A stretch of DNA of 64,000 nt from Fischerella sp. JS2 (GTDB taxonomy: Bacteria; Cyanobacteriota; Cyanobacteriia; Cyanobacteriales; Nostocaceae): assembly GCF_032393985.1 (NCBI RefSeq), contig NZ_CP135918.1, forward strand, positions 1,240,001 to 1,304,000, in the 5' to 3' direction. The stretch's first letter is position 1, and each line of letters starts with the position of its first letter. The position numbers were made by a program, and so were the translations under genes. Shown here piece after piece: positions 9,407 to 18,741 of the stretch. The notes beneath the pieces were generated by a model, which worked only from the letters and a program-made list of their open reading frames with translations, was not told where the DNA came from and did no database searches.

Positions 9407-10483
9407 CTAACTTGTTTCTTGAATTTGCAGGCGAATAGTACGTTCCCCTGCACCACCAAGTTGTAATTCCATCACTTCACTACCAAGGGGTTCTAAGCAA
9501 TCCAAGAGCGATCGCAATTCTGGTGTACTTGCACCAGTATCTACGTATAATCTATCAGCTAAATTACCAATGCGTTTCCAAGTCATGTACAATTTGCCGA
9601 TAGTTTGTTCTAACTGGGATGCTTGATTTACTAGATCAGCAGCAATGCTTAAACAACCGACTCTTTGTGCTTCTATAAGTGCGGTTTCGATGTCAACTTC
9701 TTGTTCGTTCAAGGCTTGGACTTGAGCTGCTGCTTTAAGATATTTTGCCAGACTCCGGGCTTCTGAAGTTACCTGTTTGAGAGTATCGAGGTCGGGGTTT
9801 TGAGCGATTTCCTTCTGTAAGCTTTGTTGATGCGATTCTGGTAGTTTTTCCATTTCTTTGACCAGAGGCGCAATATAACGGGGAGGAAGAACGTTTTCTG
9901 CTGCTTTCTGTTTGACTGGTTCCGGTAACAATTCTGACGACATTGCTGTCCATTCATCAGTGAGTTGACGTACTTCTCTTCTGGTGATGCGATCGCCTTT
10001 TTGTGCTGCTTCACTCACCATGATTTGCACTTCTGGTGCTGATTTGGCGGTTTCTACAAAGGCGCGTTTGCTGAAATTCTTAATAGCACTTGGCTTTAGC
10101 TTACCTTCTTCTAAAAGCGTATCAGCACTATTGGCAAGCTGAATCCAAGCGTAAGCCTGGCTTTTACTGATTTCCCGTTCTTTGAGCCATTTGAGAAATC
10201 CTGCACCCCTTCCGTCTCCGCCCTTTTTCTCTCGATCTCGGACTGCTCTTAAAATTCGCCCCCGCCAAATTTCTGTTTGCAAGTCAAAGCGATCGCACAC
10301 TTGCCAAGCTATATCTACCTGCTGTTGAAATTCCTGCTCTGGAATTCCTTCATCTTCTGGATCAGGTATCTCAAAATCCAGGTCTGTCGGCTGTTGTAAA
10401 GCTGCCGCTAAGTCATCAAAATTATCGGTTGCTTGCACGGTTGGGAAGGTAATAGTGTATGCGATCGGTTTATTATTACACAA
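9407..10483 (-). CDS. Hypothetical protein with DUF3102-like segment
   Basis: 358 residues, not recognised as a named protein. Residues about 60-130 (GRILRAVRDRE ... FLKWLKEREISKSQAYAWIQLAN) resemble DUF3102/ParB-type helix-turn-helix proteins in which a WL motif is followed by a helix-turn-helix (ISKSQAYAWIQLA). The middle is rich in K/E/Q helices and the C-terminal 100 residues may form a separate helical domain. No membrane segment. DNA binding is possible but unproven. Start is ATG; the 143 bp upstream, toward serC, hold a CTTGTCC-type repeat. Confidence 0.7.
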   Translation of the reverse strand: MCNNKPIAYTITFPTVQATDNFDDLAAALQQPTDLDFEIPDPEDEGIPEQEFQQQVDIAWQVCDRFDLQTEIWRGRILRAVRDREKKGGDGRGAGFLKWLKEREISKSQAYAWIQLANSADTLLEEGKLKPSAIKNFSKRAFVETAKSAPEVQIMVSEAAQKGDRITRREVRQLTDEWTAMSSELLPEPVKQKAAENVLPPRYIAPLVKEMEKLPESHQQSLQKEIAQNPDLDTLKQVTSEARSLAKYLKAAAQVQALNEQEVDIETALIEAQRVGCLSIAADLVNQASQLEQTIGKLYMTWKRIGNLADRLYVDTGASTPELRSLLDCLEPLGSEVMELQLGGAGERTIRLQIQETS

Positions 10484-10626
10484 TCTGCGAACACTAAGTG
10501 TTGCTTATGATGGCTCTCCATCTAAACCTCTGGGGGACACGGGAGACACAGGAGAAATTCTTCTTTGTCCTCCTTGTCCTCCTTGTCCCCGACCCCCCCT
10601 AAACTTTTATCGGGAGATGAACTTAA

Positions 10627-11805
10627 CTAAGCGACTTCTTTCATTTCTGCTTTTACACTTGCATACGCCCAATCTAACCACGGTAGCAAAGCTTCAATAT
10701 CTGTGGTTTCGACTGTTGCACCACCCCAGATTCTAATCCCAGGAGGTGCAGATCGATAGGCAGCAATATCGTAAGCTACTTCTTGTTTTTCCAGGATTTT
10801 AGCCAATTTTTTTGCACATTGTCCTTGTGCTTCTAGACTTAAGGCAGTAAACCAAGGATCAACAATCTTGAGACAAATAGATGTACAAGAGCGAGTTTCC
10901 GGCTTTTGGGCTAAAAATTCTGCCCAGTTACTTTGGTCTACCCATTGAGCAATGGCTGCGAGGTTAGCTTGGCTGCGGCGAATCAAACCAGAAAGTCCGC
11001 CGATGCTTTCTGCCCACTTTAGCCCATCTAATGCATCTTCTACACATAACATTGATGGTGTGTTAATGGTATCTCCCTGAAAAATACCTTCAATCAATTT
11101 GCCTTTTTGCGTCAGGCGAAATAGCTTTGGTAAGGGACGTGGCGGTTTGTAGGTTTCCAAACGTTCCACAGCACGGGGTGAGAGGACGATGACGCCATGC
11201 TGTGCTTCTCCACCCAAAACTTTTTGCCAAGAATAAGTGACTACATCTAGCTTATCCCAAGGTATATCCATCGCGAAAACTGCTGATGTAGCATCGCAGA
11301 TGGTTAACCCAGTACGATCGCTGGCAATCCAATCACCATTTGGGACACGAACACCGGAAGTTGTTCCATTCCATAAAAATACTACATCGTGGCTAAAATC
11401 TACTTGCGATAAATCCGGTAAAGTTCCGTAAGGTGCTTTGAGAATGCGAGTATCGGCTAACTGGAGTTCATCGACTACATCTTTTACCCATTCCTGACCA
11501 AAACTCTCCCATGCCAAAATATCCAGGGGCAGTTTTCCCAGCATTGACCACAGAGCCATTTCCACTGCACCTGTATCGGAAGCAGGGACGATACCCAGGC
11601 GATAATCTGCGGGTACAGCCAAAATTTTCTTAGATAGCTCAATGGCTTCTTTAAGCTTTGCTTTCCCACCCTCAGAACGGTGAGAACGCCCTACAAAAGC
11701 ATCTTGCAGAACAGAAACAGACCAGCCAGGACGTTTGGCACACGGGCCAGAAGAAAAATGCGGGCGGCGAGGCTTGGTGGTTGGAGGAGTAAGAGGTGCT
11801 GACAT
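10627..11805 (-). CDS. serC: Phosphoserine aminotransferase
   Basis: Converts 3-phosphohydroxypyruvate + glutamate to phosphoserine in serine biosynthesis, also used for pyridoxal phosphate synthesis in some bacteria. 392 residues from ATG 11805; a GTG seven codons upstream is less likely. The N-terminal [12 protein letters not shown] and SHRSEGG motifs and the PLP-binding K195 in [14 protein letters not shown] identify the Methanosarcina/Rhizobium-type (TIGR01365-like) branch rather than the E. coli type. C-terminal [13 protein letters not shown] is also family-typical. Divergent from moaA. Length is normal and the gene looks intact. Confidence 0.92.
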   Translation of the reverse strand: MSAPLTPPTTKPRRPHFSSGPCAKRPGWSVSVLQDAFVGRSHRSEGGKAKLKEAIELSKKILAVPADYRLGIVPASDTGAVEMALWSMLGKLPLDILAWESFGQEWVKDVVDELQLADTRILKAPYGTLPDLSQVDFSHDVVFLWNGTTSGVRVPNGDWIASDRTGLTICDATSAVFAMDIPWDKLDVVTYSWQKVLGGEAQHGVIVLSPRAVERLETYKPPRPLPKLFRLTQKGKLIEGIFQGDTINTPSMLCVEDALDGLKWAESIGGLSGLIRRSQANLAAIAQWVDQSNWAEFLAQKPETRSCTSICLKIVDPWFTALSLEAQGQCAKKLAKILEKQEVAYDIAAYRSAPPGIRIWGGATVETTDIEALLPWLDWAYASVKAEMKEVA

Positions 11806-11842
11806 AAGTTGAAGTTGCAAAATCACAAATGGAGGACAAGAA

Positions 11843-11867
11843 ACCCGGTTCCTATAAGAAACCGGGT
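11843..11867. repeat. Inverted repeat ACCCGGTT/AACCGGGT
   Basis: Perfect 8-bp arms around a 9-base spacer in the divergent region between serC and moaA. Similar 'aaacccggtttc' hairpins are common copied elements in cyanobacterial intergenic DNA. Nothing else recognisable lies in 11868-12147, which is AT-rich and must carry the moaA promoter. Confidence 0.55.
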
Positions 11868-12147
11868 CTCTACATATTCAATAAAAAATTAGAAACTAAT
11901 GGAACGATCATGCCAGATTAAATACACGTTTGTTTAGAAGAATATAAGCAAAATTTGAGTTGAACCTTCACAAGGATGCGGTGTTCGCATAATTAGTATT
12001 TTTATTGAGCAAAGCTCAATTAGCAAACTAGTCAAATTCAAGCTAGCTTAAAAGAAAGTCAGTAAAATTTACAAAATAACTAGAAATTTTATCTTGACAA
12101 AGTCATGTCTTTATTCATAAAGACAATTTAGATAACTCTATTAAATC

Positions 12148-13134
12148 ATGAACCAGGTAGATTACCTCCGGATTAGTTTAATTGATCGCTGTAATTTCCG
12201 CTGTCAATACTGTATGCCAGAGGGGGCAGAACTAGACTATATCCTCAAGCAAAATTTATTGACTGATGAGGAATTGCTCACCCTCATTCAAGAAGTTTTT
12301 ATACCCGTAGGATTTACCCGGTTTCGTTTGACAGGTGGAGAACCTTTGTTACGTCCACGTGTGGTGGATTTGGTGAGGGCGATCGCTTCTCTACGGGAAA
12401 CGCAAGACCTCTCAATGACAACCAATGGCTTTTTACTCGCTCCAATGGCGCAAAGTCTCTACAATGCTGGTTTACGGCGGATTAATATTAGTTTAGATTC
12501 TCTCGACCCTGAAGTTTTTGACCAAATTATTGGCAATCGCGGTCGTTCTCGTTGGCAAGATGTGTGGAATGGAATTCAATCTGCTTATTGTGTAGGATTT
12601 GACCCGTTGAAACTAAATGTAGTGGTTATCCCTGATGTTAACGATCAGGAAGTTTTGGATCTGGCAGCATTGACCATTGACAAACAATGGCATGTCCGTT
12701 TTATCGAATTTATGCCGATTGGTAACATGTCATTATTTGGCGATCGCGGTTGGATATCTTCTGCGGAACTCAGGCAACGCATCCGCGCACAGTGGGGCTT
12801 GACAGAATCACAGGTTTGTGGTAATGGTCCAGCTGATGTATTTCAAATTCCGGGGGCAAAGGGGACGTTGGGTTTTATCAGTCAGATGTCCGAGTGTTTT
12901 TGCGATCGCTGTAATCGAATGCGTCTTTCTGCTGATGGTTGGTTACGTCCGTGTTTATTAAATGAAACTGGGCAAATAGATTTAAAAACAGCCTTACGAA
13001 CTGGAGTTAGTACTACCGAACTTCGGCAACAGGTGAGAGAGTTGTTAGCTATTAAGCCAGAAATCAACTTTAAGTTGCGTGATTCAGGTACAACAGGTGC
13101 GTATACTCGTACCATGTCACAAATAGGTGGATAG
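12148..13134 (+). CDS. moaA: GTP 3',8-cyclase (molybdenum cofactor biosynthesis)
   Basis: Radical-SAM enzyme that starts molybdopterin synthesis by cyclising GTP, with MoaC. 328 residues. N-terminal radical-SAM cluster C15-x3-C19-x2-C22 (RCNFRCQYC), the LTGGEPLL motif, and the C-terminal second cluster C252-x2-C255-x13-C269 ([18 protein letters not shown]). The terminal double glycine (SQIGG) essential in MoaA is present. No other moa gene is within the window, so this is an isolated moa gene. Start ATG 12148; no strong ribosome-binding site visible. Confidence 0.95.
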   Translation: MNQVDYLRISLIDRCNFRCQYCMPEGAELDYILKQNLLTDEELLTLIQEVFIPVGFTRFRLTGGEPLLRPRVVDLVRAIASLRETQDLSMTTNGFLLAPMAQSLYNAGLRRINISLDSLDPEVFDQIIGNRGRSRWQDVWNGIQSAYCVGFDPLKLNVVVIPDVNDQEVLDLAALTIDKQWHVRFIEFMPIGNMSLFGDRGWISSAELRQRIRAQWGLTESQVCGNGPADVFQIPGAKGTLGFISQMSECFCDRCNRMRLSADGWLRPCLLNETGQIDLKTALRTGVSTTELRQQVRELLAIKPEINFKLRDSGTTGAYTRTMSQIGG

Positions 13135-13141
13135 TCGTTAA

Positions 13142-13453
13142 TAGACCTCTTACATAAATCCTCAAAACCCCACCCCAACCCTCCCCTTACTAAGCTTAGG
13201 TGTACACAGAAGTCGGAAAAACCTGATTCAAATTGACTCGAAAAACCCAAAATCACAACCTCACCCCGCCTCCGGCACCCCTCTCCTTAGTAAGGAGAGG
13301 GGCTGTTCTTGTGAGGTTTTTCGGGGTTTGAAGTGATTTGATTATTTGTGTGTACACGGTAGCCTTACTAAGGGGAGGGAGTTAATGTATTGTTTCCCCC
13401 TTTGGCAAGGGGGGACTAAGGGGGGTCTTTCAAATATTCGTGCAAGAGATCTA
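13142..13453. mobile_element. MITE-like nested palindromic element (family B)
   Basis: Begins TAGACCTCTTACATAAAT and ends with the inverse of TAGATCTCTTGCACGAAT, giving imperfect terminal inverted repeats. Inside lies a second inverted pair, CCCTCCCCTTACTAAG...GTGTACAC at 13179-13208 and its inverse at 13349-13379, and a perfect 12-bp hairpin at 13278-13302. Left part 13142-13194 recurs inverted at 20460-20513. No transposase is encoded. Structure fits a non-autonomous MITE, or one MITE inserted in another. Confidence 0.7.
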
Positions 13454-13682
13454 ATATATTCAAATTCTCATCTATTCAAGATCCCCGAGATTTTGGAAAA
13501 GTTGGGGATCTGGGCAATGTGATTGTTTACAACTCAAACTTGTTTTTATCTACTCTAGAAACTAGACAAAATTTTCTCGGTCTTTTAGAAAGGAAGTAGT
13601 CGGGTAAAGATAGTACGGGGTTAATATTTTGAAGTCCTCGTAAACAAAAATTGCCTCTACAAAAGTTACAGGAGATTATGCG

Positions 13683-14108
13683 GTGAGTAGTCTGGGCAAA
13701 AAAAGATTAGATGTAGCGATCGCGATCGCTGCATGTGCCATTGGTGGTGGTGGTATTTCAGCTGCGCCGACTCCTGGCGTAGAAGTTCCGAAGCAAGTTG
13801 TTTTAACTGCCTCTGATATTGCCATGTACACTTCAATCTGGAAAATCTATTTTGAAGAAGATTTATCTAGCAAACAAGTGATAGAAATGCTGGTAGAGAT
13901 AGGCTTAGTAACAGTAGCAGCAGTAGGAACAGCTTATATTGTTTCCAAAGCAACCACAGCAATTTTATGTGAAATTACAGACTGGCTTGGGCCAGTAGGT
14001 TGGGGTATTGCAGCAGCGATCGCAGGTTCTTTAACAGGTTTATTTGGCGCTACTTGGGCAGTATATTGTGATTATATTTACCGTCAAAAAGAGCAACAAC
14101 CTGTATAA
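13683..14108 (+). CDS. Small glycine/alanine-rich membrane protein
   Basis: 141 residues from GTG 13683, with AGGAGA placed 8-13 bases upstream. Hydrophobic segments at about 10-30, 70-92 and 100-125; the last contains LGPVGWGIAAAIAGSLTGLFGATW, a Gly/Ala-rich pair like those in DUF697-type or colicin-like helical hairpins. Not recognised. A two-codon reading frame ATG-CGG-TGA overlaps the GTG start. It converges on metK, with a long inverted repeat between the stops. Its proximity to the DUF5132-like protein and cation ATPase is suggestive, but it is transcribed on the opposite strand. Confidence 0.6.
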   Translation: MSSLGKKRLDVAIAIAACAIGGGGISAAPTPGVEVPKQVVLTASDIAMYTSIWKIYFEEDLSSKQVIEMLVEIGLVTVAAVGTAYIVSKATTAILCEITDWLGPVGWGIAAAIAGSLTGLFGATWAVYCDYIYRQKEQQPV

Positions 14109-14112
14109 TTTT

Positions 14113-14175
14113 GTCATTTGTCATTAGTTATTTGTTATTCGTCATATAAAGCACAAATGACTAATGACCAATGAC
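14113..14175. terminator. Bidirectional terminator-like inverted repeat between convergent genes
   Basis: Arms of 23 bases (14113-14135 and 14153-14175) pair at 21 of 23 positions around a 17-base loop. They are built from TCATTAG/TCATTTG heptamer words. The position exactly between the convergent small membrane protein and metK stops fits a shared transcription end, though the arms could equally be heptamer repeat material. Confidence 0.5.
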
Positions 14176-14187
14176 TGTTGCTAACTT

Positions 14188-15372
14188 TTAAAACACACCA
14201 ACTTTATCTACTTTTTCCCAAGGTAGTTCTAAATCATTTCTACCTACATGACCATAAACAGCTAATTTTCTGTAAAAACCACCTTGATGAATTGAAGGTA
14301 AAAATCTCAAATTAAATTCTTTAACAATTCCTGCTAAACGGAAATCAAAATGTTTTTCTAGCAATTGTGTAATTTCTTCATCTGCAATTTTGCCTGTGCC
14401 AAAAGTTTCGACCTGAATGCTAACTGGTCGAGAAATTCCGATTGAGTAACTTAACTGCACCTCACATTCATCAGCAAGACCTGCTGCTACAACATTTTTA
14501 GCTGCATAACGGGCAGCATAAGCCCCGACTCTATCTATCCTAATTGGATCTTTGCCACTGAGAGCCGAACCACTATGCTGTGCATATTCTCCATAAGTAT
14601 CTATGGCATTTTTTCTACCTGTTAACCCAGAATGAGCAGCAGGCCCACCTCTAATAAATTGCCCATCAGGATTGATAAATATCCTTGTTTTTTCATCAGG
14701 TTTAATTTCTTCAGTATCAAATACTGGTTTAATTACTGTTTCGTAAATATCCTCACGAAGTTGGTGTAGATCAGGATATTTAGCTTTATTTTGGCTGGCA
14801 ATAACTGTGAGACTATGAATTCTATAAGGGCGGCGATTTCGATATTCAACTCCTACTTGAGTTTTACCATCGGGAGTAAGATAAGAGAGTATATTTTCAC
14901 GTCTGACTTCACTGATTTGCTTTGCTAGTTTATGAGCTAACCAAATTGGTAAAGGCATGAAAGCAGAAGTTTGATTGCAGGCAAAACCAAAAACTGTAGC
15001 TTGATTTTTCACAGGAATTTGCTCTATTTCTTCGTCAGAAAGTTCTTTTTCACGAAAAGAATAAGTTTGATCTACAGGTAATTCTGAAAGACTAGTCAAA
15101 ATGCTACAAGTTCTGCCATTAAATTCTGTATGCTCATAGCCTACCCGATCAATTACTTTTCTGGCGACATTAGTAAAATCTACGTTGGCACTAGGTTCAA
15201 ATCTACCTGCAATAAACACAATACCTGTAGATACAGCACATTCTGTTATGATGCGAGCATAAGGATCTTGTTGAAGAAAACGGTCTACGATCGCATCGCT
15301 GATTTGATCACAAAGTTTATCAGGATGTCCCTCTGTTACAGATTCTGATGTAAACATGAAGTCTTTTTTCAT
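14188..15372 (-). CDS. Divergent S-adenosylmethionine synthase paralogue
   Basis: 394 residues from the ATG at 15372 (MKKDFMFTSES); upstream in-frame codons are not MetK-like. The family is clear: TSESVTEGHPDKLCDQISDAIVD at the N-terminus, GLTGRK, SGKDP, YAARYAAKNVVAAGLA, and HxGGFYRK-type C-terminus. Several hallmark motifs are altered: GAGDQGxMFGYA reads KNQATVFGFA, GDxGLTGRK reads AHSGLTGRK, and HGGGxFSGKD reads HSGSALSGKD, with Arg in place of the usual Lys after GKDP. ATP + methionine ligation is therefore probable but not certain. It follows the cation ATPase by 131 bp on the same strand. The cell very likely has a canonical metK elsewhere, so I do not use that symbol. Confidence 0.8.
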   Translation of the reverse strand: MKKDFMFTSESVTEGHPDKLCDQISDAIVDRFLQQDPYARIITECAVSTGIVFIAGRFEPSANVDFTNVARKVIDRVGYEHTEFNGRTCSILTSLSELPVDQTYSFREKELSDEEIEQIPVKNQATVFGFACNQTSAFMPLPIWLAHKLAKQISEVRRENILSYLTPDGKTQVGVEYRNRRPYRIHSLTVIASQNKAKYPDLHQLREDIYETVIKPVFDTEEIKPDEKTRIFINPDGQFIRGGPAAHSGLTGRKNAIDTYGEYAQHSGSALSGKDPIRIDRVGAYAARYAAKNVVAAGLADECEVQLSYSIGISRPVSIQVETFGTGKIADEEITQLLEKHFDFRLAGIVKEFNLRFLPSIHQGGFYRKLAVYGHVGRNDLELPWEKVDKVGVF

Positions 15373-15397
15373 AAAAAACCTCGCGGGAACTTGGAAA

Positions 15398-15418
15398 CCC
15401 AGCGTCTTTAGACTTGGG
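15398..15418. repeat. Imperfect hairpin before the MetK paralogue
   Basis: CCCAGCGTCTTTAGACTTGGG pairs with one bulge around a TT loop, and is flanked by GCGGGAACTTGG. It lies 25-46 bp upstream of the start codon. It could be a leader hairpin or the leftover end of an IS200/IS605-type element, whose ends carry such hairpins; no transposase or guide scaffold is recognisable here. Confidence 0.35.
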
Positions 15419-15503
15419 AGGAAAAGGGGAGTTGGGGGAGAGAACCCCCTGCGTAAGAGTTGCTGTCTCACCGCCTGTGCGGACTAAGAGTATACAAGCC
15501 TGT

Positions 15504-18500
15504 TTAGGCAAGTTGTGTTTGTGTTGGTAAGGCAGCGTGTTGTCCAGACTTATAATCACCTAATTTCGTATTCTTTGTACTTTCATTTACCAACAGGGGC
15601 AACAAAGCACTACCACCAATTACAAGACTATCCACAATATTAATAGGCGTAATCTTCAAAAGACTCCGCAGTGGTGGAAGGGCAATTGCCAGAAGTTGGA
15701 TAGCAAAAGAACCGACAATAGCAGCATTTAAATAGGGATTATTGGGGAGTTTTTCTGCATGAAAGATGTTGTGCTTTTGCGAACGACAGCTAATGGTATG
15801 TAATAGTTGGGCTGATGTCAGACTCATAAAGGCAATAGTTCTGGCTTGGGGACTAATGCCATATTTGCGGATGCCGTATCCGTAAGCTGCTAAAGTGCAC
15901 AGGGATATAATTCCAGCCTCAAAAGCGATTCTGCCAAAATCAGAATTCTGAATGATTGGTTTTTCTGGATTGCGGGGAGGCTGACTCAGAACATCTGGTT
16001 CTGGCGCTTCCAAAGCTAAAGAAAGACCAGGGAAAATATCGGTGACTAAATTTAGCCAAAGCAGTTGTATGGCGTTTAAGGGTTCGCCGATACCGACGGC
16101 GGTGGCGGTTGTCATGACTATGATTTCGCTGATGTTGGTAGCAAGCAGGAAATGTACCGATTTTCTGATGTTATTGTAAATTGTCCTACCCCGACTAACG
16201 GCAACAATCATTGTTTCGAGTCTGTCATCTTCCAGGACGATATCTGCAACTTCACGTGCTACATCCGTTCCACCTTTGCCCATTGCCACACCGACTTGAG
16301 CAGCTTTCAAGGCTGGGGCATCATTAATACCATCGCCTGTCATTGCCACAACTTGTCCAGCACTTTGTAATGCTTGGACGATTTGCAGTTTATTACTGGG
16401 ACTAATGCGGGCAAAGACATTTACCTTATCAGCCAGAGCTGTCAGTGCTTCTGGGGTAAGATTATTAAGGTCAGTAGAATCAAGAATTTCTAGTTGTGAT
16501 TCTCTGCTTAATTCTAACTCCTTTGCGATCGCATAGGCTGTAGGGCTTTGATCTCCGGTAATCATCACCGTATCAATACCCGCCTCGTGGAAGTCAGCCA
16601 TTAACTCTTTGACTCCCTTTCTAATTGGGTCAGCCATACCCACAAGGCCAAGCCATGTCAGGTCTTGCTCGTAATTATTCTCATCGTGGGTTGCATGAAT
16701 ATGTGTATAAGCTACACCCAATACCCTCAGTGCTTTCCCTGCCATGCGATCATTTTCAATTTCTAGCGATCGCCTGTATTCTTCTGTTAAATTTATGATT
16801 TCTCCGTCTTTTGACCAAAATTTGCAGATCTGGGCAACTTCAGTTGGACTGCCTTTGACAGCTACAAACTTTTGGTTATTCTCAGTTGTATGAACCGTAC
16901 TCATAATATTCCGGTTCTCTGAACGCAGATTGGTTTGCAGCAAACTATACTTTTGTCTAAGTTGGGTGACATTTACCCCAGCAGCGATCGCCATGTGAAT
17001 CAAGGCATTTTCTGTTGCCGAACCTTTGATGTTATACTCGCCATCTTGGTCTTGGTTTACTTCACTTTCATTGCACAGAACCGATACATGAATCAGCTTT
17101 AGCAATTCATCACAAGCATAAGGGTTGATATTCTCACCTTTGGCAATAAATTCTCCGTCAGACACATTAATCTGTTGGCTGTTTATATGCACTTCAACAA
17201 CAGACATCCGGTTCTCTGTAATCGTTCCAGTTTTATCTAGGCAAATCGTTTGTACCGAACCCAAAGCTTCTACAGCGCTGAGACTGCGGACAAGGACATT
17301 ACGCTGACGCATATCTTGGATACCCAAAGCCAAGGTTGTAGTGGCAATAGTAGGTAAGCCCTCCGGTACAGCAGCAACCGCTAGAGATATGGATGATTGT
17401 AGCATTTGCAGCAAACCGTATCCCCGCAATACCCCAATGCCAAAAACCAAACCGCAAATTCCCATACCAATTGCTACTAGTTGGCTACCTACTTTATCGA
17501 GTTGTCTAGTTAGGGGAGTTTCGGTTGTAGTTGCTTCGCCTACCAATTGTTGAATCTTGCCCATTTCCGTAAATTTGGCCGTTGCTATCACCACAGCCAA
17601 ACCTTGACCACCAGTAACCAAAGTCCCCTTGTAGACCATATTAGTGCGATCGCCTAAAGGAATATCTTCTCCCCTCAGAGGTGTCGTTGATTTAGTCACA
17701 GGTATGCTTTCCCCAGTCAAAGCCGATTCATCAACACTGAGATTTTCTGCCTCAAGCAACCTAGCATCTGCTGCTATGTAACTGCCAGTTTTCAGAACTA
17801 AAATATCACCGATGACAACATCTTCTGGAGGAATTTCTAATTGTTTGCCATCTCTGATTATCCAAGTTGATGTTTCCTGATGGCTACCGAGAGAATGAAT
17901 AATTCTTTCTGACTGGCTTTCTGTTGTATAGCCAATTGCGGCATTCAAACCAACAACACCCAAAATCACTAAAGCATCGATCAGTCCCCCAGTGAAAACA
18001 GAAACACCCGCAGCAACCCCTAACAAAGCAACTGGCAAAGATTTGAATTGGTCAATCAAAATACTCAAATCAGAACGAGTCTTTGCTGTTGCTAAAACAT
18101 TCTGACCATATTTATTTAAATTTTCAGTAGCAGACTTACTAGATAATCCTGATTGTTTTGAAGTATTAAGTGCAGTAATCACAGCATCTGTTTCCATTAG
18201 ATGCCAGTTATCTATTCTTTGTGCTTGGGCATTAATGATTGGCTTTTGTGTGGCTTTTGTTAATTCTTTTTTATATTTTTGAGTTTTTTTTACTAATGAT
18301 TTATTACTTGACTTTTGATATTGTAAAATATTTTTATCAATTAATAATGCTATCTTGTCCGCACTATATTCCTTTTCAAAAATAACAAGAATATTGCTAG
18401 TCAATGGATTAGCAGATACATATTTAATTCCTGATATATCTGATAGCGATCGCTCAAGATACTCTTTGAGAGATTCCGAGCGGTAAAGTTCTTTAACTTT

Positions 18501-18545
18501 ATATCTAGCTCTACCCTTAACTTGATTGTGAATAATTTTAATCAC
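15504..18545 (-). CDS. P2-type cation-transporting ATPase with HMA-like N-terminal domain
   Basis: 1013 residues. Residues 1-75 form an HMA_2-like domain without a CxxC metal motif, followed by a basic linker and the cation-ATPase N domain (about 112-165). The core shows TGES (277-280), PEGLP in M4 (394-398), the phosphorylated D437 in DKTGTIT, MTGDGINDAP, and ten predicted membrane segments. M5 (ATNISEIIV) and M6 (NLVTDIFPGLSLAL) keep the Asn/Glu/Asp positions used by Ca2+ pumps, and there is no CPC metal motif in M4. Ca2+ or another divalent ion such as Mn2+ is plausible; the sequence does not decide. Neighbours on the same strand are a DUF5132-like membrane protein upstream and the divergent MetK downstream. 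Confidence 0.9.
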   Translation of the reverse strand: MIKIIHNQVKGRARYKVKELYRSESLKEYLERSLSDISGIKYVSANPLTSNILVIFEKEYSADKIALLIDKNILQYQKSSNKSLVKKTQKYKKELTKATQKPIINAQAQRIDNWHLMETDAVITALNTSKQSGLSSKSATENLNKYGQNVLATAKTRSDLSILIDQFKSLPVALLGVAAGVSVFTGGLIDALVILGVVGLNAAIGYTTESQSERIIHSLGSHQETSTWIIRDGKQLEIPPEDVVIGDILVLKTGSYIAADARLLEAENLSVDESALTGESIPVTKSTTPLRGEDIPLGDRTNMVYKGTLVTGGQGLAVVIATAKFTEMGKIQQLVGEATTTETPLTRQLDKVGSQLVAIGMGICGLVFGIGVLRGYGLLQMLQSSISLAVAAVPEGLPTIATTTLALGIQDMRQRNVLVRSLSAVEALGSVQTICLDKTGTITENRMSVVEVHINSQQINVSDGEFIAKGENINPYACDELLKLIHVSVLCNESEVNQDQDGEYNIKGSATENALIHMAIAAGVNVTQLRQKYSLLQTNLRSENRNIMSTVHTTENNQKFVAVKGSPTEVAQICKFWSKDGEIINLTEEYRRSLEIENDRMAGKALRVLGVAYTHIHATHDENNYEQDLTWLGLVGMADPIRKGVKELMADFHEAGIDTVMITGDQSPTAYAIAKELELSRESQLEILDSTDLNNLTPEALTALADKVNVFARISPSNKLQIVQALQSAGQVVAMTGDGINDAPALKAAQVGVAMGKGGTDVAREVADIVLEDDRLETMIVAVSRGRTIYNNIRKSVHFLLATNISEIIVMTTATAVGIGEPLNAIQLLWLNLVTDIFPGLSLALEAPEPDVLSQPPRNPEKPIIQNSDFGRIAFEAGIISLCTLAAYGYGIRKYGISPQARTIAFMSLTSAQLLHTISCRSQKHNIFHAEKLPNNPYLNAAIVGSFAIQLLAIALPPLRSLLKITPINIVDSLVIGGSALLPLLVNESTKNTKLGDYKSGQHAALPTQTQLA

Positions 18546-18741
18546 GGAAAAACTTACTCCTACTACTTCACAATAAAAAGAGAATTTTAAACAGTATTAT
18601 TTTTATTTTTATAGCCATTAAAATGGAAAAGAAAACAGAGGTTTGGCATGGGATTTTCAACCCCTATAGAAGAAAGATAAATTAGCTACTAGTAAAAATT
18701 TTTTATAAGGAAAAAGTTTCTTAAATCTTGAAGATTTATTT

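Noticed and set aside
15373-15471. N-terminal 33-residue extension of the MetK paralogue
   Set aside because: The residues are encoded by repeat-like hairpin DNA and do not match MetK N-termini, which begin close to FTSESVTEGHPDK.
15373-15503. IS200/IS605 end or TnpB guide scaffold upstream of the MetK paralogue
   Set aside because: Only one small hairpin is visible; there is no transposase, no partner end and no recognised scaffold.
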